Part shown: one piece after another, positions 17,409 to 25,838 of the stretch
Layout of the letters: each line of letters begins with the position of its first letter
How positions within the stretch are numbered: position 1 is the stretch's first letter
Origin: Kordiimonadaceae bacterium
GTDB taxonomy: Bacteria > Pseudomonadota > Alphaproteobacteria > Sphingomonadales > Kordiimonadaceae
Assembly (NCBI GenBank): GCA_017640725.1
Contig: JAEPQB010000002.1
Span: forward strand, 434,001 to 498,000
Direction of reading: 5' to 3'
DNA length: 64,000 nucleotides
The notes under the pieces: generated by a model
The model's database searches: none
The model's input: only the letters and a program-made list of their open reading frames with translations
What the model was told of the DNA's origin: nothing
Translations under genes and position numbers: made by a program

Positions 17409-18203
17409 ATGGCGACCTCCTCAGCCCCCACTTTGACTGTTGTAAATAGCGAGAGCTATACCCCACCCAAGATGGACTTTAAGGGTGCGTGGCAGGCCTT
17501 GAAGGCGCTGATGGCGGACAAGGAAGATACAAGCCAGGTGTTTAAGATCATGGGGTGCCTCACCGGCAAGTCGCTTTGGAAGAAGTATCTTCAGTTTTCT
17601 AATACCGAGGTGGGCAACCGCGTACTGGCTGAAAACATTGACCTGCTGGATACCCTCGCGGACCGCCATGCCCTGTCGCAGCTGCCGGAAGGCTCACTGG
17701 GCCGTGTATATCTTGATTTCATGAAGCGTGAGAACATCAGCGCCGAGGGTTTGGCGGAAGCAAGCGATGGCCGCTATGAGCAACTCACCCATGCCGGGCT
17801 GAAGCGCTACGCTGTTCGCTCCCGCGATATGCATGACCTGTGGCATGTGGTGTCTGGCTTTGGTCGCGATGGCCTTGGTGAAATTTGCGTAGTTGCTTTT
17901 TCTTACCCGCAATCCGGCTCCCACGGATTTGGTGCGATTGCCCTGATGGGTCTGGTGAACCTAACACGCGAGTATCCAAAACGCGGTATTTGGAAAGCGG
18001 TATGGCAGGCCTACCGCATGGGTAAAAAAGCGGCTTGGCTGCCTGGCCAGGATTGGGAACATCTGCTGACTCTGCCATATGAAGAAGTCCGCAAGCAACT
18101 GAAGTTGTCTGACCCGACTTATTACGCCGCACTCACCGACATTATCGCCGAAACACGCCCTGAGGCGATTGCCGCGAAGAATGAGGCGCTGCAGGCAGCA
18201 TAA
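17409..18203 (+). CDS. Coq4 family protein (ubiquinone biosynthesis), paralogue 2
   Basis: A 264-residue paralogue of the product at 8833-9576. The ATG at 17409 is preceded by GAAGG and gives an N-terminus alignable with paralogue 1 from YTPPKMDFKGAW onward. The HDxxH-x11-E metal motif is intact (His142, Asp143, His146, Glu158). Shared blocks include DTSQVFKIM, EGLAE, SRDMHDLWHVV, GRDGLGE and GQDWEHLLTLP. Two Coq4 proteins so close together suggest condition-specific versions or a heteromer. It has no adjacent TetR of its own, but its promoter carries the same repeat motif as paralogue 1. Confidence 0.88.
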   Translation: MATSSAPTLTVVNSESYTPPKMDFKGAWQALKALMADKEDTSQVFKIMGCLTGKSLWKKYLQFSNTEVGNRVLAENIDLLDTLADRHALSQLPEGSLGRVYLDFMKRENISAEGLAEASDGRYEQLTHAGLKRYAVRSRDMHDLWHVVSGFGRDGLGEICVVAFSYPQSGSHGFGAIALMGLVNLTREYPKRGIWKAVWQAYRMGKKAAWLPGQDWEHLLTLPYEEVRKQLKLSDPTYYAALTDIIAETRPEAIAAKNEALQAA

Positions 18204-18246
18204 AGTTAGCTCGAGAGGTACAGACTTATTCTCTCGGGGAAGGCGG

Positions 18247-18272
18247 AAAGGGCGGCATTTGTCGCCCTTTTT
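18247..18272 (+). terminator. Intrinsic terminator after coq4-like gene 2
   Basis: Stem aaagggcg (18247-18254) pairs with cgcccttt (18263-18270) and ends in a T tract. It lies between the stop at 18203 and the convergent GST gene. Confidence 0.8.
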
Positions 18273-18292
18273 GCATTGTTTTCGTAAATTTT

Positions 18293-18892
18293 TTAGGCGT
18301 CTGCCTCGCGCGCAAGGGTGCGCTGGTACGCGGGCCGCGCCAGGCAACGCTCGATGTAAGCCTCAATCGGGCTGCCTTCAGGCAGGATGCCGAACATCTT
18401 GAGGAAGTTGGCGGACGATCCCAGCATCACATCGGCGGCCGAGAATTGTTCCCCTAAAATCCACGGACCATTTGCCAGACCGGCCTCTAGTGTTTTGACC
18501 ATACTGTCGAAGTCACCCCATCCATGCTGAAAAGGCTTCGGCTCCCAGCCGCCGAACTTCTCTGCCATTGCGGGCTCCAGCACACCGGGTGTGAACATCA
18601 TCCAATAAAGATAGTTGCCGCGCGCCAGATCATCTATTGCCGGGGCCAGCCCAGCCGCTGGATACTTGTCCGCCAAATACATGCAGATTGCCGCTGATTC
18701 GGACAGCATCACATCACCGTCAGCAATCGCGGGCACCTTGCCCATCGGGCTTGCCACACGGAAGTCCATGGTTTTTTTCTGGGCCTCGTCCTGAATGTCA
18801 ATCTGGCGAACTTCAAAGGGTTCACCGAGTTCCTCCAACATCCATAAAGCGCGCGCTGCCCGGGTTCTTGGGCACCAAAACAGTTTGATCAT
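18293..18892 (-). CDS. Glutathione S-transferase family protein
   Basis: A 199-residue two-domain GST. The thioredoxin-like N-domain spans residues 1-80 (IKLFWCPRTRAARALWMLEEL, KVPAIADGDVMLSESAAICMYLADKY). VPAI with its cis-proline and ESAAI form the glutathione-binding site. The all-helical C-domain follows (LGEQFSAADVMLG is the N-capping box). The first motif has the Cys/Ser-type active-site region of bacterial beta-like GSTs. Predicted cytosolic, conjugating electrophiles to glutathione or reducing peroxides; substrate unknown. Monocistronic, convergent with coq4-like gene 2. Confidence 0.9.
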   Translation of the reverse strand: MIKLFWCPRTRAARALWMLEELGEPFEVRQIDIQDEAQKKTMDFRVASPMGKVPAIADGDVMLSESAAICMYLADKYPAAGLAPAIDDLARGNYLYWMMFTPGVLEPAMAEKFGGWEPKPFQHGWGDFDSMVKTLEAGLANGPWILGEQFSAADVMLGSSANFLKMFGILPEGSPIEAYIERCLARPAYQRTLAREADA

Positions 18893-19037
18893 CTATAGCT
18901 CCCCAGCTGTTTTATAGTGTGACCGTATCACCGTCACTTCTGTGCCTCAATTGCCAAAAACCGTTGAAAAAGCTTTTTGCGACCCACCAACATAGGATAT
19001 AGCTGAGGCAATTTCCGACAAACCATTGAGGCACCCA

Positions 19038-19961
19038 ATGGAACAATCCCTGACTTTGAAAACTGAGTATGGCCTTTCTGGCACCAGCCTACGCTTTGGC
19101 GCAATTGCCTACGGTTGCTGGCGTTTTGCCGGCACCGACGTTGCAACCGGCACAGCCAAAATTGAAACTGCGCTCGAAAGCGGCTTTACGCTGATCGACA
19201 CCGCCGACATTTATGGCACCACTTGGCCAGATGGGTTCGGTGAAGCCGAAGCACTGCTGGGTGATGTGCTTGAAGCCAACCGCGGCCTGCGCGACAATAT
19301 GGTGCTGGCAACCAAAGGCGGTATCGTGCCAGGGCAACCCTACAGCTCGGCGAAATCATACCTGATCAAGGCATGCGAAGATTCGCTCACGCGCCTCAAA
19401 ACCGATGTGATCGACCTCTATCAGATCCACCGCCCGGACCTGCTAACGCCGTTTGAAGAGGTTGCCGACGCCTTCAATACACTGTTGTCTGCCGGAAAAA
19501 TTCGTTCCGCTGGCGTATCGAATTTTACAACTGCGCAAACTGCAGCTCTTCAACATTACATGGACCGGCCACTTGTTTCGCACCAGCCGGAATTTTCTTG
19601 CGCTGAAACAGCGCCAATCACCGATGGCATTCTTGATCAGGCACAGGAAAACAACATGGTGGCCTTCGCCTGGTCGCCGCTTGCTGGCGGTCAGTTGGTG
19701 TCCGGAAAGGCTGAAGCGCCCCATGCCGACAAGATCAAACGCATCGTCCCAGTGTTGGACCGTATCGCAGAAGAAAACGACGTTGACCGCAGTGCAGTTG
19801 CGCTTGCCTGGCTTCTGGCACATCCAGCGAAAGTTGTTCCCATCATTGGTACGCAAACGCTTGAGCGCATTCGCAGCAGCGCCGATGCTCTCAAAGTCAA
19901 AATGACGCGCCGCGATTGGTACGATGTTATGGAAGCCAGCCGCGGCGCCCCCATGCCATAG
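19038..19961 (+). CDS. Aldo/keto reductase (YdhF-like)
   Basis: A 307-residue NADPH-dependent oxidoreductase with an (alpha/beta)8 fold. ATG 19038 is preferred over an upstream TTG because GAGG lies 6 bases before it. Signature segments are FTLIDTADIYG (catalytic Asp and Tyr), ATKGGIVP (Lys), DVIDLYQIHRPD (His), AGVSNFTTAQ, and the C-terminal VVPIIGTQTLERI cofactor loop. It reduces aldehydes or ketones in the cytosol; the specific substrate cannot be told. It is a single gene, convergent with the solute-binding protein. Confidence 0.9.
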   Translation: MEQSLTLKTEYGLSGTSLRFGAIAYGCWRFAGTDVATGTAKIETALESGFTLIDTADIYGTTWPDGFGEAEALLGDVLEANRGLRDNMVLATKGGIVPGQPYSSAKSYLIKACEDSLTRLKTDVIDLYQIHRPDLLTPFEEVADAFNTLLSAGKIRSAGVSNFTTAQTAALQHYMDRPLVSHQPEFSCAETAPITDGILDQAQENNMVAFAWSPLAGGQLVSGKAEAPHADKIKRIVPVLDRIAEENDVDRSAVALAWLLAHPAKVVPIIGTQTLERIRSSADALKVKMTRRDWYDVMEASRGAPMP

Positions 19962-19970
19962 CGCTTTGCC

Positions 19971-20750
19971 CTACTCGGGTTCAGGTGACGACAGCAGCTG
20001 TTTCAGCTGCTGCTCTGCCTCGGCTCTGATCTGCGTCAGGGTTACGGGTTCAGACCGCACATCAAGCAACTGCTGCCAAATGGCTTCTGCTTCTGTTTGG
20101 CTGACAGTGCCTTTGCGAGAAAACATGAGATAATAAGACGCCTGATGATCAGCGGTTGGTAATATCTTCAGTCGCCCCCGGTATGCGGGCTCACGCAAAT
20201 ATATGTCAGCTACGTCGCTCATCACGACAACTGAAGCTACCCGCCCCCGCTCCAGCATTTTAAAAAGGCTATCAAAAGACTTTGCGCTTTGAACAACGGT
20301 GTCGCGCTCTTTGAGCAGGTCAGAAAAGTTGTAACCCAGCGGCACCCCAACTGGTTGAGGCAAAGAAAATCGGCTGCCATTCCCCTCATATTCGGTGCCA
20401 GCTCTGACAATCACAACATCGCGGGCACGCGATAGAAATGCCGCTTCGTCTGCAGCGTCAGCTGCCCCCTCAGGATATAGGAATTGTTCTGTTCGGTCTT
20501 CGCGGTAAGAGGCGGATACCACACCGTCAAAGGCGCCTCGGGCGGCTGCGTTCAGGCAGCGGGTCCACGGCAGAGCTGTTACATCAACGGCGCGACCATT
20601 GCGCAATATGGCTTCTCGGGTCAAACCAACATGGGTGCCAACCGCCTCACCCTCCAACACGAAAGTAAGAGGTGCAAAAAAATTATCGTCTGTGCACAGT
20701 CGAATAGGTTCCGGTTCGTCTGCCCAAGAAATTGAAGCAGGTATCGCCAC
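19971..20750 (-). CDS. Orphan transporter substrate-binding-like protein (SBP_bac_3 type)
   Basis: A 259-residue reading with a GTG start at 20748-20750. The mature part (IRLCTDDNFFAPLTF, GLTREAILRNG, FDGVVSASYREDRTEQF, FDSLFKMLERGRVASVVVM) matches family-3 periplasmic solute-binding proteins of about 235 residues. Upstream in frame the sequence encodes SDIFNWRSLVCLVAIPASISWA, a good signal peptide, but it has no ATG, GTG or TTG ahead of it. The true start may be non-canonical or a frameshift may be present. No permease or ATPase adjoins, so it may be a sensor-type orphan. Confidence 0.7.
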   Translation of the reverse strand: MAIPASISWADEPEPIRLCTDDNFFAPLTFVLEGEAVGTHVGLTREAILRNGRAVDVTALPWTRCLNAAARGAFDGVVSASYREDRTEQFLYPEGAADAADEAAFLSRARDVVIVRAGTEYEGNGSRFSLPQPVGVPLGYNFSDLLKERDTVVQSAKSFDSLFKMLERGRVASVVVMSDVADIYLREPAYRGRLKILPTADHQASYYLMFSRKGTVSQTEAEAIWQQLLDVRSEPVTLTQIRAEAEQQLKQLLSSPEPE

Positions 20751-20858
20751 CAGACAAACTAGTGATCGCCAATTAAAGATGTCAGACCCCCACGGTTTTT
20801 CTATCTTGCTTATAGGTCGCGTGGTTTAATATGTCGTTAAAAGTCGGCGGAGTTAACA

Positions 20859-21236
20859 GTGGCATTTGAAACAACAGAAAATACGGATGAAGCCTTTGCA
20901 GCCATCATGGCGCACGGCCTTACGCTGCCCGAGGCGTGGGAAGACCACCCGTGGGGCGAAACCGTGTTAAAGGTGCGCAAGAAGGTGTTTGTATTCCTGA
21001 ATGGCAGCAAACCTGGCGTGTTTGCCATGTCTGTCAAACTGCCCCGTTCGGCCGAATTTGCCTTGCTTCACCCTTTCGCCAGCAAAACCGGCTATGGGCT
21101 TGGCAACAGCGGATGGGTTACCTGCGAATTCAACGACGGCAATGAAATTCCGGTCGATATGCTGGTTGAATGGATGGAACAAAGCTTTACCGCCGTTGCC
21201 CCCAAAAAACTGGCGGCGCTTATTCCGGAATCGTAA
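20859..21236 (+). CDS. MmcQ/YjbR family protein
   Basis: A 125-residue protein of the YjbR/MmcQ family (CyaY-like fold, suggested DNA-binding). The GTG start at 20859 follows GGCGGAG. Typical blocks are LPEAWEDHPWGETVLKV, KVFVFLN, SVKLP, and GWVTCEFNDGNEIPVDMLVEWMEQSF. The molecular role of the family is not settled. It lies upstream of trxB on the same strand with 168 bases between. Confidence 0.88.
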   Translation: MAFETTENTDEAFAAIMAHGLTLPEAWEDHPWGETVLKVRKKVFVFLNGSKPGVFAMSVKLPRSAEFALLHPFASKTGYGLGNSGWVTCEFNDGNEIPVDMLVEWMEQSFTAVAPKKLAALIPES

Positions 21237-21404
21237 CGACTGCCCCCATTTCCGCTTATCGGCGCAACCGATCAAACATATTGAAACATTCAATGGCACA
21301 AGAGGCTGACTGTGCTTGGCAAGCGCGCCTGCACCTATTATGTAGGGTGCAAGGTTAGGACAAGACGGGGCTGTGTATCGTCCCGCCGTTTAAGGAATTC
21401 TGTC

Positions 21405-22367
21405 ATGAGTGACACCAAACACACCAAGATGCTGATTATTGGTTCGGGCCCAGCTGGCTACACCGCAGCCATTTATGCTGCGCGCGCCAACATTCAGCCG
21501 ATGATCGTAACTGGCATGCAAGCTGGTGGGCAGCTGACCATAACCACGGACGTGGAAAACTACCCCGGTTTTGCCGACGCTGTGCAAGGCCCTGATCTGA
21601 TGGAAGCCATGCGCCAGCAAGCGGAGAATGTGGGCACGGAAATCATTTATGACCTCATCAACGAAGTGGACCTGAAGTCAGTGCCAAAGCGCGCCGTGGG
21701 CGACAGCGGCACTGTTTACACTGCTGACACAATCGTCATTGCAACCGGCGCACAGGCGCGTTGGCTTGGCCTGCCTTCTGAAGAAAAGTTCAATGGTTAC
21801 GGCGTCTCGGCATGTGCGACCTGTGATGGTTTCTTCTACCGCGGTAAAGAGGTGATTGTGGTTGGTGGTGGCAACACCGCCGTTGAAGAAGCTCTGTATC
21901 TCGCGAACATCTGCTCGAAAGTCACGCTGGTGCATCGCCGCGACGAGTTGCGCGCTGAGAAAATCCTTCAGGACCGCCTGTTTGCTGCCGCAAACATCGA
22001 TGTTAAGTGGGACCATGTGCTTGAAGAAGTGGTGGGCACCGAAGAGCCACTTGGCGTAACTGGCGTGAAGCTGAAAAGCGTGCACACGGACGCGATCACA
22101 GAACTGGACGTGCACGGTGTGTTCATTGCAATTGGGCACACACCTTCAACGCAGATCTTCAAAGGTCAGCTTCCGATGGATGATGAAGGTTATATCGAGA
22201 AGAAACCAGATAGCACGGAAACAGATATCCCGGGAGTTTACGCTGCCGGTGACGTGACAGACAAAGTCTACCGCCAGGCGGTGACAGCAGCTGGCATGGG
22301 CTGTATGGCTGCCCTTGAGGCCGAGAAGTATCTTGCTGTGCTGGAGCATGCACAAGCGGCTGAATAA
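21405..22367 (+). CDS. trxB: Thioredoxin-disulfide reductase
   Basis: A 320-residue flavoenzyme that reduces thioredoxin with NADPH. The ATG at 21405 has AAGGA upstream; a longer frame from 21312 lacks this. FAD site GSGPAG is at residues 13-18, redox pair Cys137/Cys140 is in [16 protein letters not shown] site is [12 protein letters not shown] near 155, and FAD tail motif is [21 protein letters not shown]. Length is that of low-molecular-weight bacterial TrxB. A strong terminator follows at 22388. Confidence 0.97.
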   Translation: MSDTKHTKMLIIGSGPAGYTAAIYAARANIQPMIVTGMQAGGQLTITTDVENYPGFADAVQGPDLMEAMRQQAENVGTEIIYDLINEVDLKSVPKRAVGDSGTVYTADTIVIATGAQARWLGLPSEEKFNGYGVSACATCDGFFYRGKEVIVVGGGNTAVEEALYLANICSKVTLVHRRDELRAEKILQDRLFAAANIDVKWDHVLEEVVGTEEPLGVTGVKLKSVHTDAITELDVHGVFIAIGHTPSTQIFKGQLPMDDEGYIEKKPDSTETDIPGVYAAGDVTDKVYRQAVTAAGMGCMAALEAEKYLAVLEHAQAAE

Positions 22368-22387
22368 ACGCTTGCTCGCAACCAAGA

Positions 22388-22418
22388 AAAAGCCCGCTGA
22401 CTTTCAGCGGGCTTTTTT
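22388..22418. terminator. Intrinsic terminator between trxB and the DUF547 gene
   Basis: Arms agcccgctga (22391-22400) and tcagcgggct (22404-22413) are perfect complements with a 3-base loop, flanked by A residues on the left and T residues on the right. It probably serves both converging genes. Confidence 0.88.
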
Positions 22419-22423
22419 GCTTT

Positions 22424-23560
22424 TTACTGGATCGCCAGTTCACCGGGGTCGTCATCTTTATCTTCTTCCGGTGTTTTTTCCTCAGCGGCCTCTGATGTGC
22501 CGGCAGCAACTTCCTCGATGTCCACGGTACCTTCCAGTGTGGATCGCTCGAAGTTCAATTCCCGGCCAATCAGCGTATGCCTGACATGTGATGGCAATCC
22601 CTTCACTGCAAGGGTTACCCCCCCTGCTGTCTCGGATGAGGTATGGACGGATAGCCCCGCTTCATGCAGCTGGCCATTATACAGGTCAGCAATGTTCCAA
22701 TCATCAACGCGCGGATCGAAACTTTCAAACTCAGCCAACCGCCGTGCGAACGACGGTCGTGCATGCTGCCTCAAGTGGCGCATCACGTCAGCCTCAAAGT
22801 CAGGGAATTGATCTGCCATGCGACTATAATAAGTGGACACTCGGAGTTCCCCGTCCCAAATCTGGGTGCCGCGCACGCTGTTGACAAAATCACGGGCATT
22901 TTGGCGCAACTGATCATTCAACCGGTCACTCTTGAAGGCTTCTTTGCGAATATCCGGCGTGCCAACCGCCCCCATGTAAAATCCGTAAATCACCAGCGGG
23001 TCACGCCAATTGGCAAGAACATGGTCCTGGATGTCCATAAGCGTAATCGGCTGATCGCCGAGCATATAAGTTTCGCTAACGAGGAAAGACCTTGGATTTG
23101 ACCGATCAAACAAGGGCTCAAGATTGGTGATCGGATACTCTTCGGCGATTTTGGCCAAAACAATCACGTTATGCATATTAAACCAGTAGACCAGTTGCTC
23201 AGTTCGGCTCAGGTCCTTCAGCGGCAATTCGCTCGGCAACGCCAGCAAGTCATCCCGAATGGCGCGAATGACGGCTCTGTGGTTGTCCCTATATTCATGG
23301 AAGGCAACTCTGCGCGCTTCAAATCGGGAAGCGGTGCGGCTACCGCTATACATTCTCGTCATGGAATTGGTTTTGATACGACCTGCCCGCTGATGCGTGG
23401 ACGGTCCCATATCAATGACCGACTTCGACAGCACATAATCCAGATCGCTATAGTCGATCCAGATGTCAGACCTTGGATTGTGGTCTTTTGGCAAATCTGC
23501 AGCTAATACGGTCCCTGAAGTTGTCAGCATCAAAGCTACTACGAATAACAGCGACTTCAT
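22424..23560 (-). CDS. DUF547 domain-containing secreted protein
   Basis: A 378-residue protein. ATG 23558-23560 follows GGGGGCGAAG and opens a signal peptide (KSLLFVVALMLTTSGTVLAA). The DUF547 core is visible around residues 95-260: EQLVYWFNMHNVIVLAKIAE, followed by FVNSVRGTQIWDGELRVS. The family includes plant and bacterial proteins of unknown biochemical function; the Asn/His in WFNMHN could be catalytic. The C-terminal 80 residues are variable and acidic, ending in EEDKDDDPGELAIQ. Predicted periplasmic. Confidence 0.85.
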   Translation of the reverse strand: MKSLLFVVALMLTTSGTVLAADLPKDHNPRSDIWIDYSDLDYVLSKSVIDMGPSTHQRAGRIKTNSMTRMYSGSRTASRFEARRVAFHEYRDNHRAVIRAIRDDLLALPSELPLKDLSRTEQLVYWFNMHNVIVLAKIAEEYPITNLEPLFDRSNPRSFLVSETYMLGDQPITLMDIQDHVLANWRDPLVIYGFYMGAVGTPDIRKEAFKSDRLNDQLRQNARDFVNSVRGTQIWDGELRVSTYYSRMADQFPDFEADVMRHLRQHARPSFARRLAEFESFDPRVDDWNIADLYNGQLHEAGLSVHTSSETAGGVTLAVKGLPSHVRHTLIGRELNFERSTLEGTVDIEEVAAGTSEAAEEKTPEEDKDDDPGELAIQ

Positions 23561-23649
23561 CTTCGCCCCCTTTATGTATTCATAACGCAATACACCTACA
23601 CAGTACGTAAATTAGCTGAACACTGGATTAATATGAGGTCAAACCCAGG

Positions 23650-24177
23650 CTAGCCCTTGCCCTTTGGCGGTTGCACAAGCTTGCGGGCCCGCGCCTGCAT
23701 GGCTTTGGTGCCCTGCTCCAGTGCAAACTTCAGCGCTTTCACAGAGGCATTCCGGTACGCAGCATGTTGTTTGGACAGATCACTGAGCGCCTGCATGGCA
23801 CTGGTGCGGGCGATGCTTGAGTTTCCTTCATAAAAAACAGCTTCAAGCCGCTGCAGAAAAGTTTTTTGTTGCGGCTGGGAAAGCGCAAGCCCGGGCAGGA
23901 TTTTGGCTAACTGCTCCATGGTTTCCCACTGGCCTTTGGCAAATGCCTTTAGCATTTGCCCCACAAAAGGCTGCAGCAGCTCCGGATTGTTTTTGAAAAC
24001 TGTTAACAAGGCGTGGGCTGCGTGGGAGCCGATGGTTTTGTTTGGGGACGTCAGCGCGTCCACAAGTGTAGCCAGCAGCGGTGGGCTTTTCAGGACAATC
24101 TTGGCAACAGCAGTAGAGTTGGCAACAGCGTTCCTGCGCCCCTCTGCTAACATTGCCATAATTTCACCGGGTTGCAT
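23650..24177 (-). CDS. Helical (HEAT/ARM-like) repeat protein
   Basis: A 175-residue, entirely alpha-helical product with repeated helix pairs (SHAALLTV-type segments around IGSHAAHALLTVFKNNPELL, TSAMQALSDLSKQHAAY) suggestive of HEAT or ARM repeats. The C-terminus is basic (RARKLVQPPKGKG). Its ATG follows the stop of the small winged-helix gene by 3 bases, so the two are translationally coupled. I do not recognise a specific family. A role as protein partner of the winged-helix protein is inferred from coupling. Confidence 0.7.
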   Translation of the reverse strand: MQPGEIMAMLAEGRRNAVANSTAVAKIVLKSPPLLATLVDALTSPNKTIGSHAAHALLTVFKNNPELLQPFVGQMLKAFAKGQWETMEQLAKILPGLALSQPQQKTFLQRLEAVFYEGNSSIARTSAMQALSDLSKQHAAYRNASVKALKFALEQGTKAMQARARKLVQPPKGKG

Positions 24178-24180
24178 GCC

Positions 24181-24477
24181 CTACCCCGAAAAAACGTCTT
24201 CCACCGCCTGTTTGGCCTCATGACCCTTGTCGGTCAAAATGATTACATTGCTGCCCGACTTGTGCGGCTCCAGACCGACAAGCCCCGCATTCCTGAGCGG
24301 CGCCATATACTGGAAGACTTGCATGTCCGACAGGCTCATCGCAACAGCGATTTCGCCAATGGTGGGTGTTTCGAAGTCCGCAATGACCATAAAGGCAATC
24401 ATGGCTTCGGCATTCAGCGACGGATAACGCATTCTAAGTGCGTCCGTTGCAGCCTGCAGTATTTCCTTGTTGCTCAT
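24181..24477 (-). CDS. Small winged-helix (MarR-like) protein
   Basis: A 98-residue protein from ATG 24475-24477. A longer upstream frame has no supported start. The sequence AFMVIADFETPTIGEIAVAMSLSDMQVFQYMAPLRNAGLV, with GLEPHKSGSNVIILTDKGHEA as the wing, reads like a MarR-type winged helix without the flanking dimer helices. It is coupled to the helical repeat gene downstream and divergent from the LysR gene at 24611 (133 bases between). DNA binding is likely by fold; the target is unknown. Confidence 0.72.
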   Translation of the reverse strand: MSNKEILQAATDALRMRYPSLNAEAMIAFMVIADFETPTIGEIAVAMSLSDMQVFQYMAPLRNAGLVGLEPHKSGSNVIILTDKGHEAKQAVEDVFSG

Positions 24478-24610
24478 CACCCATCCCCAAACGCGGCAGT
24501 GCAAGTGTTTGAACACTAGGATTAATTGGTAAACATAACGTTGACCATATCCCAAACTCTTGCCGCGCCCTGTATTCGGTGAGATAGTGCGCCCACACCG
24601 GGAGGCACAT

Positions 24611-25504
24611 ATGGACTGGGACAGGCTTCGTATTTTTCACACTGTGGCGGAAAGCGGCAGCTTCACAAGTGCCGGGGCACAGCTGAATTGCAGCCAGTCC
24701 GCCGTTAGTCGCCAGATCAGGGCCCTTGAAGACAGTTTGAATGTATCCCTGTTTACCCGTCATGCGCGCGGCCTTGTGCTAACGCAAGAAGGCCAGGAAC
24801 TGTTTGAAACGGCGCGCGAGGTGGTGCACCGCATTGACGAGACCGAGCGCCGCCTGATGGAATCCAAAGAGCGCCCCTCTGGCCTGTTGCGCGTCACGAC
24901 CATGGTGACTTTTGGCGCCGTGTGGCTGACACCGCATCTGGAGCAATTTGTGCTCGAGTATCCGGAAATTGACTTGCAGGTAAAACTGGATGACGAAGAC
25001 CTGGACTTGTCCGCGGGCGAAGCAGATGTGGCGATCCGCCTGCATGAACCCGAGCAGGCCGAGTTGATCCAGCGCCCGCTTGCTACCTTTCATGTGCATA
25101 TGTATGCAAGCCCCGAGTATCTTGCGCGCAAAGGCACGCCCGTGAGCACAGCCGACCTTGATGCCCACGATCTGATCACCTTTGGCACCAGTACAGCCCC
25201 GGTGATCCGGGGCCTCAATTGGCTTCTTGAAGTGGGCAAAGAGACCCACAAACGCAAACCACGGCTGGAGGTAAACAACCTTTATGGCATCATGCATGCC
25301 GTTGAAGCCGGCATGGGCATTGCCGTTTTGCCTGACTATCTGGTGCACAATCGGCAAAAGCTGGTGCGGGTGCTGCCTGACGTGGAGGGCAACAGCTTCA
25401 ACAGCTATTTCTGCTACCCGCCCGAGCTTAGGGGTTCGTTGCGGGTAGCGCTCTTTCGCGATTTCCTGATCCGGCAGATCAGGGCTGAGAGCAATATTCT
25501 TTAG
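24611..25504 (+). CDS. LysR family transcriptional regulator
   Basis: A 297-residue LTTR with ATG 24611 after GGGAGG. Residues 1-60 are the helix-turn-helix (RLRIFHTVAESGSFTSAGAQLNCSQSAVSRQI split across the fold, then LEDSLNVSLFTRHARGLVLT). Residues 90-290 are the periplasmic-binding-protein-like effector domain (LLRVTTMVTFGAVWL, DVAIRLHEPEQ, GIAVLPDYLV). It is 13 bases ahead of the ABM gene on the same strand, so the two may be cotranscribed. The divergent winged-helix gene is another possible target. Confidence 0.93.
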   Translation: MDWDRLRIFHTVAESGSFTSAGAQLNCSQSAVSRQIRALEDSLNVSLFTRHARGLVLTQEGQELFETAREVVHRIDETERRLMESKERPSGLLRVTTMVTFGAVWLTPHLEQFVLEYPEIDLQVKLDDEDLDLSAGEADVAIRLHEPEQAELIQRPLATFHVHMYASPEYLARKGTPVSTADLDAHDLITFGTSTAPVIRGLNWLLEVGKETHKRKPRLEVNNLYGIMHAVEAGMGIAVLPDYLVHNRQKLVRVLPDVEGNSFNSYFCYPPELRGSLRVALFRDFLIRQIRAESNIL

Positions 25505-25517
25505 GCGGAGCCGAGCC

Positions 25518-25826
25518 ATGATCCGGGTTATCTACCGCTGGAACGTATCGCCTGAGCGGAAGCAAGAATTCGCAGACGCATGGCAAAAGGCGACACGGGC
25601 AATTCACGGCGAAACACCCGGAGCGCTTGGCAGCTTCTGCCTGGAAAACATTGAAGACGTGGATGAAGTGCTCACTGTCGCGCTCTGGCACTCGGAGCAG
25701 CAGTGGCGGGACTTCATAGGCAGTGCAAAGCAAGGCCCCATGGCTGCGCTTCATGACATCGGCACGCTGCTTTCAACCACGCCCTATAACCAATTGGGCG
25801 ACGAAACGGTTGCGCTTGAGCTCTGA
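25518..25826 (+). CDS. Antibiotic biosynthesis monooxygenase (ABM)-like protein
   Basis: A 102-residue dimeric ferredoxin-like fold protein. It starts at ATG 25518 with AGGCGGAG upstream. Segments VIYRWNVSPERKQEFADAW, GSFCLE and TVALWHSEQQWRDF are characteristic of the ABM superfamily, which includes haem-degrading IsdG-like and quinone monooxygenases. No haem-ligand histidine is obvious in the usual place. It follows lysR by 13 bases, suggesting coregulation. Confidence 0.78.
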   Translation: MIRVIYRWNVSPERKQEFADAWQKATRAIHGETPGALGSFCLENIEDVDEVLTVALWHSEQQWRDFIGSAKQGPMAALHDIGTLLSTTPYNQLGDETVALEL

Positions 25827-25838
25827 CCACTTGGCCCG

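Noticed and set aside
21314-21341. TTGGCA and TATTAT hexamers ahead of trxB as a sigma-70 promoter
   Set aside because: The spacing is only 14 bases, too short for a normal promoter.
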